This document shows, in pieces, positions 56,803-64,000 of a stretch of DNA of 64,000 bases. The stretch's first letter is position 1; each line of letters opens with the position of its first letter. A model generated the notes under the pieces. That model worked only from the letters and a program-made list of their open reading frames with translations. It was not told the origin of the DNA and did no database searches. The stretch comes from Methylomonas albis (GTDB lineage: Bacteria; Pseudomonadota; Gammaproteobacteria; Methylococcales; Methylomonadaceae): the NCBI RefSeq assembly GCF_014850955.1, contig NZ_JACXSS010000001.1:1-64000 (forward strand), read 5' to 3'. The position numbers and the translations under genes are program-made.

Positions 56803-57669
56803 CTAATTGAAAGATCGTTTCTGTTTTAATCGATACAACGCGGAAATATCCTCGTCGCCATATCCTTTGGCCATCAGTTTGGCATAGTCCGCTAACGTAG
56901 TGATGGTTAGCGAACAACCTACGCCGGCATGCTGAGCCATATGCTGGGCTATTTTTAAGTCTTTATGATGAAGCGCCAATTTAAATCCGGGGGGGAATTG
57001 ATTTTGCGTCATGGTTTTGCCGCGATGCTGTAAGAACCAGTTACCGGCCGCACCGCCACTGACCACTTCAATGACTTTCTCCATGGGCAAACCTTGAGCT
57101 TCCGCAAATGCCAATGCTTCGGTAACCGCTTGGTTAATCCCGGCACACATGATTTGGTTCACCGCCTTGCAGGCTTGCCCTGCGCCGACGCCGCCCATAT
57201 GTTCGATACGTGCGGTCATTGCCGCCAACACCGGTCGTACTTTTTCCAGTACTCCGGCGTCACCGCCCACCATCATTGCCAACGTGCCTTTATTGGCGCC
57301 TTCCACGCCGCCGGAAACCGGCGCATCCAGGAATGCCACCTGTTTTTCCGCGAGTTTTTGCGCTGCTAGCATCGCCGTCTCGCTGCTGACCGTGGACATA
57401 TCCACCACCAGGCTATTGGGGTGGACGGCTTTAACGATAGCATCCACCACCATCAAAACGTCTTTATCCGCCGACACGCAGATCAGCACCACATCAACTT
57501 GGCCGGCCAGTTGTTCGATAGTCTCGCAAGCCTGGGTTTGTAACTCCGACGCCAAGGCCTCGGCCTTGCTAAAGGTACGATTGTAAACCGCAGTCAAGTA
57601 GCCGGCCTTGGCAAGATTGCGCGCCATGCCCAAGCCCATTGCCCCCAATCCAATCAATCCTACCCGCAT
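56803..57669 (-). CDS. Beta-hydroxyacid dehydrogenase (HIBADH/GarR family)
   Basis: NAD(P)-dependent reductase of 288 residues. N-terminal cofactor site [20 protein letters not shown], substrate motif [20 protein letters not shown], catalytic Lys in [13 protein letters not shown], and C-terminal [16 protein letters not shown]. The family includes 3-hydroxyisobutyrate dehydrogenase, tartronate semialdehyde reductase and succinic or glyoxylate reductases; the substrate cannot be assigned here. It precedes ugd on the same strand. Confidence 0.88.
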   Translation of the reverse strand: MRVGLIGLGAMGLGMARNLAKAGYLTAVYNRTFSKAEALASELQTQACETIEQLAGQVDVVLICVSADKDVLMVVDAIVKAVHPNSLVVDMSTVSSETAMLAAQKLAEKQVAFLDAPVSGGVEGANKGTLAMMVGGDAGVLEKVRPVLAAMTARIEHMGGVGAGQACKAVNQIMCAGINQAVTEALAFAEAQGLPMEKVIEVVSGGAAGNWFLQHRGKTMTQNQFPPGFKLALHHKDLKIAQHMAQHAGVGCSLTITTLADYAKLMAKGYGDEDISALYRLKQKRSFN

Positions 57670-57741
57670 GTTATATCCCCCGGAAATGTTGTCTGGACCA
57701 TTATAGCGTCTTAGTTGGGCACTAACAGACCGCGCGGACGA

Positions 57742-58350
57742 TTACAGCGCTCCGTGTTTTTGTAATAACGCGACCACATTTTCCGCCAAAAGCCGATAGC
57801 CCCTGTCATTAGGATGAACCGTATCCGACTTAAGCTCGTTATTTGCCAGGATTTTAGGCAAGCTGTCCAGATCGCTCGGCACACCTTCGGAGGCGGCCAG
57901 CTCTTCATAAACTTTCGCACTATGTAAAAACACGACCCCAAACGCCGGCACACCGAAGATAACTACCGGAATATTGCGATGCCTGGCTTCGGCTATCATG
58001 GCTTTGAGATTATCACGCGTTTGTTCCGCCGCGATTTGCTGCAAAATATCGTTGCCACCGTGGATCAAAATTAATAGGTTGGGCCGATACTCATCCAGCA
58101 ACGCCGGTAAGCGTTGCCGGCCTGCGCTGCTGATTTCTCCGGGGACTCCTTCATTAATGACCTCGCGGCCGGTCAGTTGCGTGAGTATGCTGGGGTAATC
58201 ATGCTGCGCCGACGCACCGGTGCCATAAGTCAGGCTATCGCCAAACGCCAGAATGACCGCGTTATCCGGCAGCTTGCCCAAGGCTGGCTTGGGTTTATTG
58301 CATGCTATGCCGCCGAATAGCAATGCCACAACCATCAGAACTATTTTCAT
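57742..58350 (-). CDS. SGNH/GDSL esterase, probable lipoprotein
   Basis: Esterase of 202 residues related to TesA/arylesterases. Block I AFGDSLTYGTGAS (Ser), block II EGVPGEISSAGR (Gly), block III ILIHGGNDIL (Asn), and block V DTVHPNDRGYRLL (Asp, His). The N-terminal signal KIVLMVVALLFGGIAC ends with a Cys in lipobox-like context, so a lipid-anchored periplasmic enzyme is likely. It follows speA by 64 bases on the same strand. Confidence 0.87.
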   Translation of the reverse strand: MKIVLMVVALLFGGIACNKPKPALGKLPDNAVILAFGDSLTYGTGASAQHDYPSILTQLTGREVINEGVPGEISSAGRQRLPALLDEYRPNLLILIHGGNDILQQIAAEQTRDNLKAMIAEARHRNIPVVIFGVPAFGVVFLHSAKVYEELAASEGVPSDLDSLPKILANNELKSDTVHPNDRGYRLLAENVVALLQKHGAL

Positions 58351-58414
58351 GCTCGCCCTCGACTCCTTAAGCGCCTGGGGCGCAGTAACATCATCGATCC
58401 TTCTATCGCCTAGC

Positions 58415-60241
58415 TTACTTTTCCAGGTAAGTATAGGCGTTCAAGCCCGCGAGCAATTCTTGTTCGAAACAAGCCTTTTGCTGGGCCGTCAATCCGCTAC
58501 CATCAAGTTTCTGCCGGTAAGCAAGTTTTAGCGCGTCGGTATTGATATGCACGTAATCCAGCAACTCGCTAACATCCTCGCCTTCCATGAAATCGCCGAA
58601 TCGATAGCCTTGGTCGTCCAGTTCGATGTTGATCGAATGCGTATCGCCGAATAGATTGTGCATGTCGCCCAAGATTTCCTGATAAGCGCCCACCATGAAA
58701 AAGCCGATCAGGTAGTCCTGATCTTCGGCAATGGTATGCAACGGCATGGTATTCGCGATGTTCTGATGATCGACGTATTGATCGATACGACCGTCGGAAT
58801 CACAAGTTAAGTCTTGCAGAACGGCCCGTCGGTTCGGCTGTTTCTCCAACTGATGAATGGGCATGATCGGAAAAATCTGGTCTATGCCCCATATGTCCGG
58901 CATCGATTGAAACAAGGAAAAATTGCAAAACACCTTGTCAGCCAGTTTTTCATCCAGTTCCTGCAAAATTTCGCGGTGATGGTGGTTATCCAGATTCAAC
59001 TCGCGCTGAATTTGCTGACACAAACTGACATAGTACTTTTCGGCTTCGGCAAGTTCGGTTAGCGACAAATCGCCCTGCACGAATTGGGCGCGGGCTTCGG
59101 CCATGTTGAACTGGGCGTTGTGATAAGCCTCGGCGATATTTTGCCCGCTAATCGCCACCGCTGTCGCCGCACCTTGCAGGCTTTCCACTTCGGTGACGTT
59201 GGTAATCAACACCGCGTGGTGCGCGGTGATGGCCCGGCCGGATTCGGTGATGATATTGGGCTGCGGCAAGCCGTGTTGCTGTGCCATGTCCGCAAAGGCG
59301 CGGACGATGTTTTCCGCGTACTCGTTGACGCTGTAATTAATCGAACATTCGCGCCGCGAACCGCTGCCGTCGTAATCCACACCCAAACCGCCGCCGGCAT
59401 CGACCGTGGTGATATTGGCACCCAATTGATGCAATTGCAGATAAAACTGGCCGGCTTCTTTCAAGGCCAGTTTGATGTCGTGGATATTGGCAATCTGCGA
59501 ACCCATATGGAAATGCATCAACTGCAAACAATTCAGCATATTCAATTGCTGCAAGCGGGCAATCAGCTGCAACACTTCGCTGGCATGCAGGCCAAACTTG
59601 GATTTCTCGCCGCCGCTGTTTTGCCATTTGCCGGCGCTGATGGTCGATAGCCGCACCCGTAAGCCAATCAACGGCGTTACCTGTAACTTAGCGGCTTCTT
59701 CGATAATCATCTCCAACTCGGAGGGCTTTTCGATAACGATGAACACCGACAAACCCATCAACTGGCCCATCAAAGCCATGCGGATATAAGCCCGGTCCTT
59801 GTAACCGTTGCAGACGATGGTGCCGCCAGGTTTAGCCAGTCCTAAAATCGCCAATAACTCCGGTTTGCTGCCAGCCTCCAGGCCGATATGCTCGGCGGCA
59901 ACGATGCTTTCCACCACATTGCCTTGCTGATTAACCTTGATCGGATAGACCGGCGTGTAATGGCCGCTGTAATGGTTCGCGACTCTGGCTTGGTCGAAGG
60001 CCTGCTGCAGCTGCCGGATGCGGTCTCGTAAAATATCGGTAAAGCGCACCAGCACCGGAAAGTTCAGGCCTTTGTCCCGCAAGGCTTGGGCGATGTCAAA
60101 CAAATCGATTTCGGTAGCGCAATCGGCCTGCGGTTTCACGCAGACATGGCCCTGGTTGTTAATCGAAAAATAACCATTACCCCATTGCTGGATAGCGTAA
60201 AGCTGCTTGGATTGTTCTATCGACCAGGCTTGTGTTGGCAC
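58415..60241 (-). CDS. speA: Biosynthetic arginine decarboxylase
   Basis: PLP enzyme of 608 residues converting arginine to agmatine, the first step of putrescine and spermidine synthesis. PLP Lys102 in YPIKVNQQGNVVE, Gly-rich phosphate-binding VDAGGGLGVDYDGS, and active-site Cys in LTCDSDGRIDQYVD. Length and alanine-racemase-like fold match SpeA. The spermidine synthase gene speE lies 1.6 kb away on the opposite strand, with the transposase remnant and Uma2 gene between. The agmatine-to-putrescine enzymes are not in the window. Confidence 0.95.
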   Translation of the reverse strand: MPTQAWSIEQSKQLYAIQQWGNGYFSINNQGHVCVKPQADCATEIDLFDIAQALRDKGLNFPVLVRFTDILRDRIRQLQQAFDQARVANHYSGHYTPVYPIKVNQQGNVVESIVAAEHIGLEAGSKPELLAILGLAKPGGTIVCNGYKDRAYIRMALMGQLMGLSVFIVIEKPSELEMIIEEAAKLQVTPLIGLRVRLSTISAGKWQNSGGEKSKFGLHASEVLQLIARLQQLNMLNCLQLMHFHMGSQIANIHDIKLALKEAGQFYLQLHQLGANITTVDAGGGLGVDYDGSGSRRECSINYSVNEYAENIVRAFADMAQQHGLPQPNIITESGRAITAHHAVLITNVTEVESLQGAATAVAISGQNIAEAYHNAQFNMAEARAQFVQGDLSLTELAEAEKYYVSLCQQIQRELNLDNHHHREILQELDEKLADKVFCNFSLFQSMPDIWGIDQIFPIMPIHQLEKQPNRRAVLQDLTCDSDGRIDQYVDHQNIANTMPLHTIAEDQDYLIGFFMVGAYQEILGDMHNLFGDTHSINIELDDQGYRFGDFMEGEDVSELLDYVHINTDALKLAYRQKLDGSGLTAQQKACFEQELLAGLNAYTYLEK

Positions 60242-60343
60242 GCGTTCTATCCTAACTGTCGTTAAAGCTGCAATTTTAAAGGATAACGCCGCGACTTTTA
60301 TGACTTTTTGGAGACAACATCAATTCGCCGCTAAAGGTTTCCT

Positions 60344-60369
60344 GGTTCCCATACTCCTGGTTGGGATCC
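60344..60369. repeat. REP-like hairpin, degenerate copy
   Basis: GGTTCCCA and TGGGATCC are imperfect inverted arms around a central CTCC motif. It is similar in plan to the clearer copies at 60456 and 61062. It lies left of the transposase remnant. Confidence 0.45.
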
Positions 60370-60455
60370 AGAAGAACCAAATGAACCAGACAACAACCAG
60401 AAAACCAGATCACCCGGCTTCGGCTCCGCTCAGCCAGCGCCTTTCCTGATCGCTG

Positions 60456-60479
60456 GTGCCCAAGCTCCAGCTTGCCCTC
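60456..60479. repeat. REP-like hairpin, left of the RAYT remnant
   Basis: CAAGCT and AGCTTG (60461-60474) pair around CC, inside a context reading GTGCCC on the left and CCCTC on the right. It matches, in opposite orientation, the copy at 61062-61086. Confidence 0.6.
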
Positions 60480-60539
60480 ATCTCAGAAACGCAGCGTCCC
60501 TAATCATTCACCAACGCCTAACCAGCTCAATCAAGCCTA

Positions 60540-61018
60540 TCATTCCTGCATAGTTTCTGGCGCTGGAATAGCGCCAATGCTCGGGTAAATCGTGACCGGA
60601 TTTTGATGAATGTAATCCAATTTCTGCCGCATCACGGCTTCGTTTTCGATCAGCTGCGGATGGTTGCCTTCTTCCCATACTTGATAATCGCTGTCGGTTT
60701 TATGCGGACGTTTCAGCAGCGCCAACAGTCGGCCCGAGCGGCTTTGCTGCAGATGGGCGATGATTTGCCGGGCGGTGTAGGCTTTGCAGCGCTGCATGTC
60801 CCGGCTCAGGTCGGGTGATGTGGCGATCAGATGCAGGTGGTTTTCCAGGATGACTTAGCCGTAAAGCTGGAAACCGCTGTCTTACTGTAGAAACGCCAGG
60901 AATCCAGGACAATGTTTACTGTCTCGGGGCGGGTAAACAGCGGTAGCCAAGAGTTGATCGTCGCCGTTAGAAAATGCGGACTGGGGTTTTGGACGACTCG
61001 ATAGCGGCTTCTGGGCAT
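60540..61018 (-). pseudogene. REP-associated tyrosine transposase (RAYT), decayed
   Basis: RAYT/TnpA_REP proteins move REP palindromes. Starting at ATG 61018 (MPRSRYRVVQN) the N-terminal part reads PHFLTATINSWLPLFTRPE, then VNIVLDSWRF. After a one-base shift the frame continues with LQ, a TAA, DSGFQLYG, a second TAA in the place of the usual Tyr, then VILENHLHLIATSPDLSRDM. The part around the catalytic Tyr follows (YTARQIIAHLQQSRSGRLL), and the C-terminal part ends KLDYIHQNPVTIYPSIG. The His-x-His motif (ENHLHLIA) is kept, but the gene cannot give a full protein. REP-like hairpins flank it on both sides. Confidence 0.85.
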
Positions 61019-61061
61019 GGGATTTAGCCTGCTGAATGGAAGCTGGGGCTTCCGAGATCTG

Positions 61062-61086
61062 GGTTTCCAAACTGGAGTTTGGGAAC
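61062..61086. repeat. REP-like hairpin, right of the RAYT remnant
   Basis: GGTTTCCAAAC and GTTTGGGAACC pair with a one-base bulge around TGGA. It is inverted relative to the 60456 copy, so the transposase remnant lies between inverted REPs. Confidence 0.6.
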
Positions 61087-61112
61087 CAGAAATACCAGAA
61101 ATAAACCTCAGG

Positions 61113-61673
61113 TTAACCGGCAAACACCCCTTCATAAATATCCGCAACTGCTAGCTGCAAACCCAACGATTGAAAAACCGCTTGCTCGCCTTGCTGATAC
61201 AGCTGCAAATCCCAAGCCTCGCTGCGTCGGTAACATTCCACGCGCGGGGTGTCTTGGGCAATTAACACATATTCTTCCAGACTGGCCAGTTTGCGGTAGT
61301 GGTGGAATTTTTCGGCTCTGTCGTAGCGCTCGGTGGCATCGGACAGCACTTCGATGATCAACTTGGGGTGGCTATTAAACAACTCCTCCGTGTCGGTTGC
61401 CGAACAGGTGACATGCAGATCGGGGTAGAAAAAACAGTCGTCTTCCGCGGTATGTACGCGGACTTTCATTTCTCCCGAGTGAACCCGGCAAGATGAGCCG
61501 CGCAAATGGGCGTGCAAAAACGCGATCAAATTGGTGGTAACGGTGTCATGAGCACGTTTAACACCCACCATTGCATACACGTCACCATTGATATATTCAT
61601 ATTTGATATCGCTGACTAACTCGCCTTGCAGGTAGTCCGCCACGCTGAGATTTAATTTTTCCGCTACTGCCAT
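61113..61673 (-). CDS. Uma2 family (DUF820) putative endonuclease
   Basis: A protein of 186 residues from ATG 61673. It shows the Uma2 pattern: YINGDVYAMVGVKRAHD, a PD-(D/E)XK core with Asp in FFYPDLHVTC and Glu in PKLIIEVLSDATERYDR, then KFHHYRKLASLEEYVLI and DTPRVECYRR. Members are scattered, abundant in cyanobacteria, and of unknown role; nuclease activity is predicted only from the fold. It sits between the RAYT remnant and speE, in a region of apparent insertion between the polyamine genes. Confidence 0.82.
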   Translation of the reverse strand: MAVAEKLNLSVADYLQGELVSDIKYEYINGDVYAMVGVKRAHDTVTTNLIAFLHAHLRGSSCRVHSGEMKVRVHTAEDDCFFYPDLHVTCSATDTEELFNSHPKLIIEVLSDATERYDRAEKFHHYRKLASLEEYVLIAQDTPRVECYRRSEAWDLQLYQQGEQAVFQSLGLQLAVADIYEGVFAG

Positions 61674-61795
61674 ATCGTCGTCCTGTCTCACTTAGTAACT
61701 AATTCGATTGTATCCCGCCCCGGATCTCTTCACCAAACCAGTCTTGCAAATCAGTACAGTCACGTAGCTGTCATAATTTGCCCTGGTTCTTTCAG

Positions 61796-61801
61796 TATAA
61801 T
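61796..61801 (+). promoter_or_regulatory. Consensus -10 box before speE
   Basis: A perfect TATAAT lies 35 bases before the speE ATG. No -35 box at normal spacing is convincing. Confidence 0.5.
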
Positions 61802-61835
61802 GTCTGGCCTTACGATTCTAAACAGGACTTTCAAT

Positions 61836-62681
61836 ATGTTAGACGATCAATGGTTCAGCGAAGCCCAAGAGCCCTCCGGCTCGGCCTTCTCGTTAAAAAT
61901 CAAAGGTAAACTGCACGAGGAGCACTCCAAGTTTCAGTTTCTGGAAATCTACGAAACCGAGCAGTTCGGCAATTTGATGGTGATCGACGGCTGCACCATG
62001 GTCTCCACCCGCGATAATTTCTTTTATCACGAGATGATCAGCCACCCGGTGTTGTTCACCCATCCCAACCCGAAAAACGTGTTGATTATCGGTGGCGGCG
62101 ACTGCGGCACCTTAAGGGAAGTATTGAAACACCCGGGCGTGGAAAAAGCCGTGCAAATCGACATCGACGAGCGTGTCACCCGCTTGGCGGAAATCTATTT
62201 CCCCGAGTTATGTGAATCCAACAACGATCCGCGCGCCGACCTGAAATTCATCGACGGCATCAAATGGGTGAAAGACGCCGCGCCCAATAGTGTGGACATT
62301 ATCATCGTTGACAGCACCGACCCGGTCGGGCCGGCGGAAGGCTTGTTCAGTGCCGATTTTTACAAGGATTGCTACAAAGCCTTGAGCGAAAACGGCATTG
62401 TGGTGCAGCAAAGCGAATCCGCCTTGTTGCATATGAAAATCTTGAAGGAAATGCGCGCTGAAATGGCCGCCGCCGGTTTCAACCATCAGCAAACCGTGTT
62501 CTTCCCACAATGCATTTATCCGTCCGGTTGGTGGAGCGCAACAATGGCCAGCAAAACCCAACTGTCCGGCTTCCGCGAGCAAGATGCCGCCAACAAAGGG
62601 TTTGAAACAGTTTATTACAACAACGACATTCACAAAGCGAGCTTGGCCATGCCGGAGTTTTTCAAAAAAGCCTTCGCTTGA
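61836..62681 (+). CDS. speE: Spermidine synthase
   Basis: Aminopropyltransferase of 281 residues making spermidine from putrescine and decarboxylated SAM. ATG 61836 (MLDDQWFSEA) follows AGGA and is preferred to an upstream in-frame start at 61800, which lies in the -10 region. Motifs: IIGGGDCGTLREVLKH, VQIDIDERV, and IIVDSTDPVGPAEGLF with the catalytic Asp. It works after speA, which is close by on the other strand. A ten-base perfect hairpin follows the stop. Confidence 0.95.
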   Translation: MLDDQWFSEAQEPSGSAFSLKIKGKLHEEHSKFQFLEIYETEQFGNLMVIDGCTMVSTRDNFFYHEMISHPVLFTHPNPKNVLIIGGGDCGTLREVLKHPGVEKAVQIDIDERVTRLAEIYFPELCESNNDPRADLKFIDGIKWVKDAAPNSVDIIIVDSTDPVGPAEGLFSADFYKDCYKALSENGIVVQQSESALLHMKILKEMRAEMAAAGFNHQQTVFFPQCIYPSGWWSATMASKTQLSGFREQDAANKGFETVYYNNDIHKASLAMPEFFKKAFA

Positions 62682-62690
62682 TCCGTAAGC

Positions 62691-62718
62691 GAGCCGAAGC
62701 CAATCCGCGCTTCGGCTC
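62691..62718 (+). terminator. Hairpin after speE, no T-tract
   Basis: GAGCCGAAGC (62691-62700) pairs with GCTTCGGCTC (62709-62718), loop of eight bases, ten bases after the stop. No T-run follows. Confidence 0.5.
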
Positions 62719-62828
62719 CACCAACCACACTACTTTCCCACTCTACGCATTTATCTCAATCGCTTGGCCATTTCCGGCTGAAATTCGCAGCCCTTGATAG
62801 CTGTCTGGCTATCTGCGACACTGAGTCT

Positions 62829-62846
62829 TGTAGGAGGCTTCCTACA
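62829..62846. promoter_or_regulatory. Palindrome upstream of the FHA-GGDEF gene
   Basis: TGTAGGA and TCCTACA are exact inverted arms around GGCT, 95 bases before the ATG. It may be an operator or an RNA hairpin exposing GGA. The remainder of the 259-base gap shows nothing else I can assign. Confidence 0.35.
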
Positions 62847-62940
62847 GTGCTCGCCGGCTTGGCAAAATAGTCTCGCAATTGGCCGAGTGACGTCCAGTTT
62901 ATTTCAATGCTCACGCCAGGAGACGATTAGGAATCACCCG

Positions 62941-63855
62941 ATGAGCACACCTTCCGACAAAACCCAGTTAACAGCATTGAACACTTTAGTTGGCAAATTA
63001 TCCGAAAATAGTCGTGACCTTTCGGAGCTGGAGCCGTATTTAGTGGTTTTATCCGGTAGCGAACAAGGCAAACAATTCAAATTACACAATCACCAGCACG
63101 TGCTGGGTCGCGAACCGGCCGTGGATATCATGATTCCCGACCCGAAAGTCTCCCGGCGCCACGGTATGCTATGGGTGCATAGCCAGCATATTCTGCTGGA
63201 AGATTTAAACTCAACCAACGGCTCCTACGTCAACGGCAAGCGTGTCGTAAAACATAAACTCGAACTACTCGACAGAATCCGGCTAGGCGACACCTATCTG
63301 AAAATCGATTACAAAAGATTTAGCGAAGCCAAATCGGAACAGGCGCTTTACGTAGCGGCCAATCTGGATGCGATGACCAACATTCTGAACCGCAATGCCT
63401 TCATGCTGCGCGCCCAACAGGAGCTGGCTTTTTGTAAACGCAACCAAACGCGGTTGACCGTGATGATGTGCGACGCCGACCATTTCAAGCGAACTAACGA
63501 CAACTTCGGCCACCTTGCAGGCGACCAGGTCCTTAAAGATTTGGCGAAGATTCTGAATGCGGAAATGCGCCAAGAGGATTTTTTGGCGCGTTACGGTGGC
63601 GAGGAATTTATTATGTTGCTGCGGGAGATCTCCAGCGAAGCGGCAGCCATTTTGGCCGAACGCATCAGACATACGGTGTTGGGGCATATGTTTCAATACC
63701 AAAATCGGCGCATACCCACCACCATTTCGATTGGCGTCTGTTCGTGCAGGGTAATCACCGACACGTCTTTGGAAGCTATTATTCAAGCTGCCGACGACGC
63801 CCTTTACCGCGCTAAGAAAAACGGCCGCAATCGAGTTGAAATCGACACCCGCTAA
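62941..63855 (+). CDS. Diguanylate cyclase with FHA domain
   Basis: Cytoplasmic signalling protein of 304 residues. ATG 62941 follows TAGGAA; a longer frame upstream has no coding character. Residues 33-120 form an FHA phosphothreonine-binding domain (LGREPAVDIMI, VSRRHGMLWVH, LNSTNGSYVNGK). Residues 135-304 form a GGDEF domain with active-site GGEEF at 219-223 and an RxxD inhibitory site (Arg210 to Asp213) five residues before it. It should make c-di-GMP and be product-inhibited. The FHA domain suggests control by a Ser/Thr kinase; such a kinase gene lies 9 kb away (53.3-54.2 kb), though a link is only a guess. Confidence 0.93.
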   Translation: MSTPSDKTQLTALNTLVGKLSENSRDLSELEPYLVVLSGSEQGKQFKLHNHQHVLGREPAVDIMIPDPKVSRRHGMLWVHSQHILLEDLNSTNGSYVNGKRVVKHKLELLDRIRLGDTYLKIDYKRFSEAKSEQALYVAANLDAMTNILNRNAFMLRAQQELAFCKRNQTRLTVMMCDADHFKRTNDNFGHLAGDQVLKDLAKILNAEMRQEDFLARYGGEEFIMLLREISSEAAAILAERIRHTVLGHMFQYQNRRIPTTISIGVCSCRVITDTSLEAIIQAADDALYRAKKNGRNRVEIDTR

Positions 63856-64000
63856 CTAGGCTTGCAAACCCAAGTGAAACGTATACTTGACGTCATAAGG
63901 TATTTGCATTTATTCACGCCGTGAGTTACTGTCCAGCTTCCAGTGTTTTCGGCATTCTGCTGCTATGCTTAGGCATGATACGTAGAATTAAATTTGTCAC

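Noticed and set aside
1..64000. CRISPR array, tRNA or rRNA genes, integrase or attachment sites
   Set aside because: Looked for on both strands by eye; no regularly spaced repeats, cloverleaf or rRNA-like sequence, or recombinase gene was recognised.

Overview
The window looks like chromosome of a free-living gammaproteobacterium of moderate GC. Housekeeping gene order is typical of that class: rhlB divergent from trxA-rho, rlmH-maf-rng-yhdP, rph-rdgB and moaC/moaDE. The inorganic-carbon locus and overall protein character recall methanotrophs of the Methylococcales (Methylomonas-like). That placement is tentative, because no methane- or methanol-oxidation gene lies in the window.

Layout. 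0-8.1 kb: a frameshifted TPR protein of the Bat (aerotolerance) type, a frameshifted CNNM/CorC-type membrane protein, a heavy-metal RND efflux pair, and BatD. 8.1-20.4 kb: nudE, a chemoreceptor, yrfG, rhlB/trxA/rho, an ABC exporter with an eroded ATPase domain followed by a GH5 glucanase-like gene that seems to start on ATT, molybdopterin genes moaC/D/E, a BamC-like lipoprotein and a nitrilase-family amidase. 20.4-26.8 kb: yhdP, rng, maf, rlmH on the minus strand. 27-39.2 kb: a large plus-strand locus for dissolved inorganic carbon. It has DabA with four NuoL/NuoM-like membrane subunits, then a beta-carbonic anhydrase and a SulP transporter, ending at strong terminators. 39.4-41.7 kb: a penicillin-acylase-family enzyme.

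41.9-50.4 kb is an accessory, defence-like island. A YhcG/DUF1016 nuclease and a type I restriction hsdR cut off right after its DEAD-like motif flank a visibly AT-rich 6.6 kb gene. That gene encodes a roughly 2,190-residue protein with an N-terminal nucleoside-phosphorylase/nucleosidase domain, active-site residues kept, fused to a giant TPR/alpha-solenoid. It resembles the nucleotide-depleting effectors of anti-phage systems but has no recognisable STAND NTPase.

50.8-64 kb returns to core functions: a small-molecule kinase, rdgB, rph, a Ser/Thr kinase, yicC, UDP-glucose dehydrogenase, a beta-hydroxyacid dehydrogenase, an SGNH hydrolase, the polyamine genes speA and speE, and an FHA-GGDEF diguanylate cyclase. 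Between speA and speE sit a decayed REP-associated transposase (RAYT) with REP-like hairpins on both sides, and a Uma2-family gene. A second dispersed hairpin repeat occurs at 28.75 kb, inside the carbon locus, and at 55.3 kb; its stems carry compensatory changes.

The two best candidates for an under-described system are the expanded DabA locus and the nucleosidase-TPR protein fused into a broken restriction locus.
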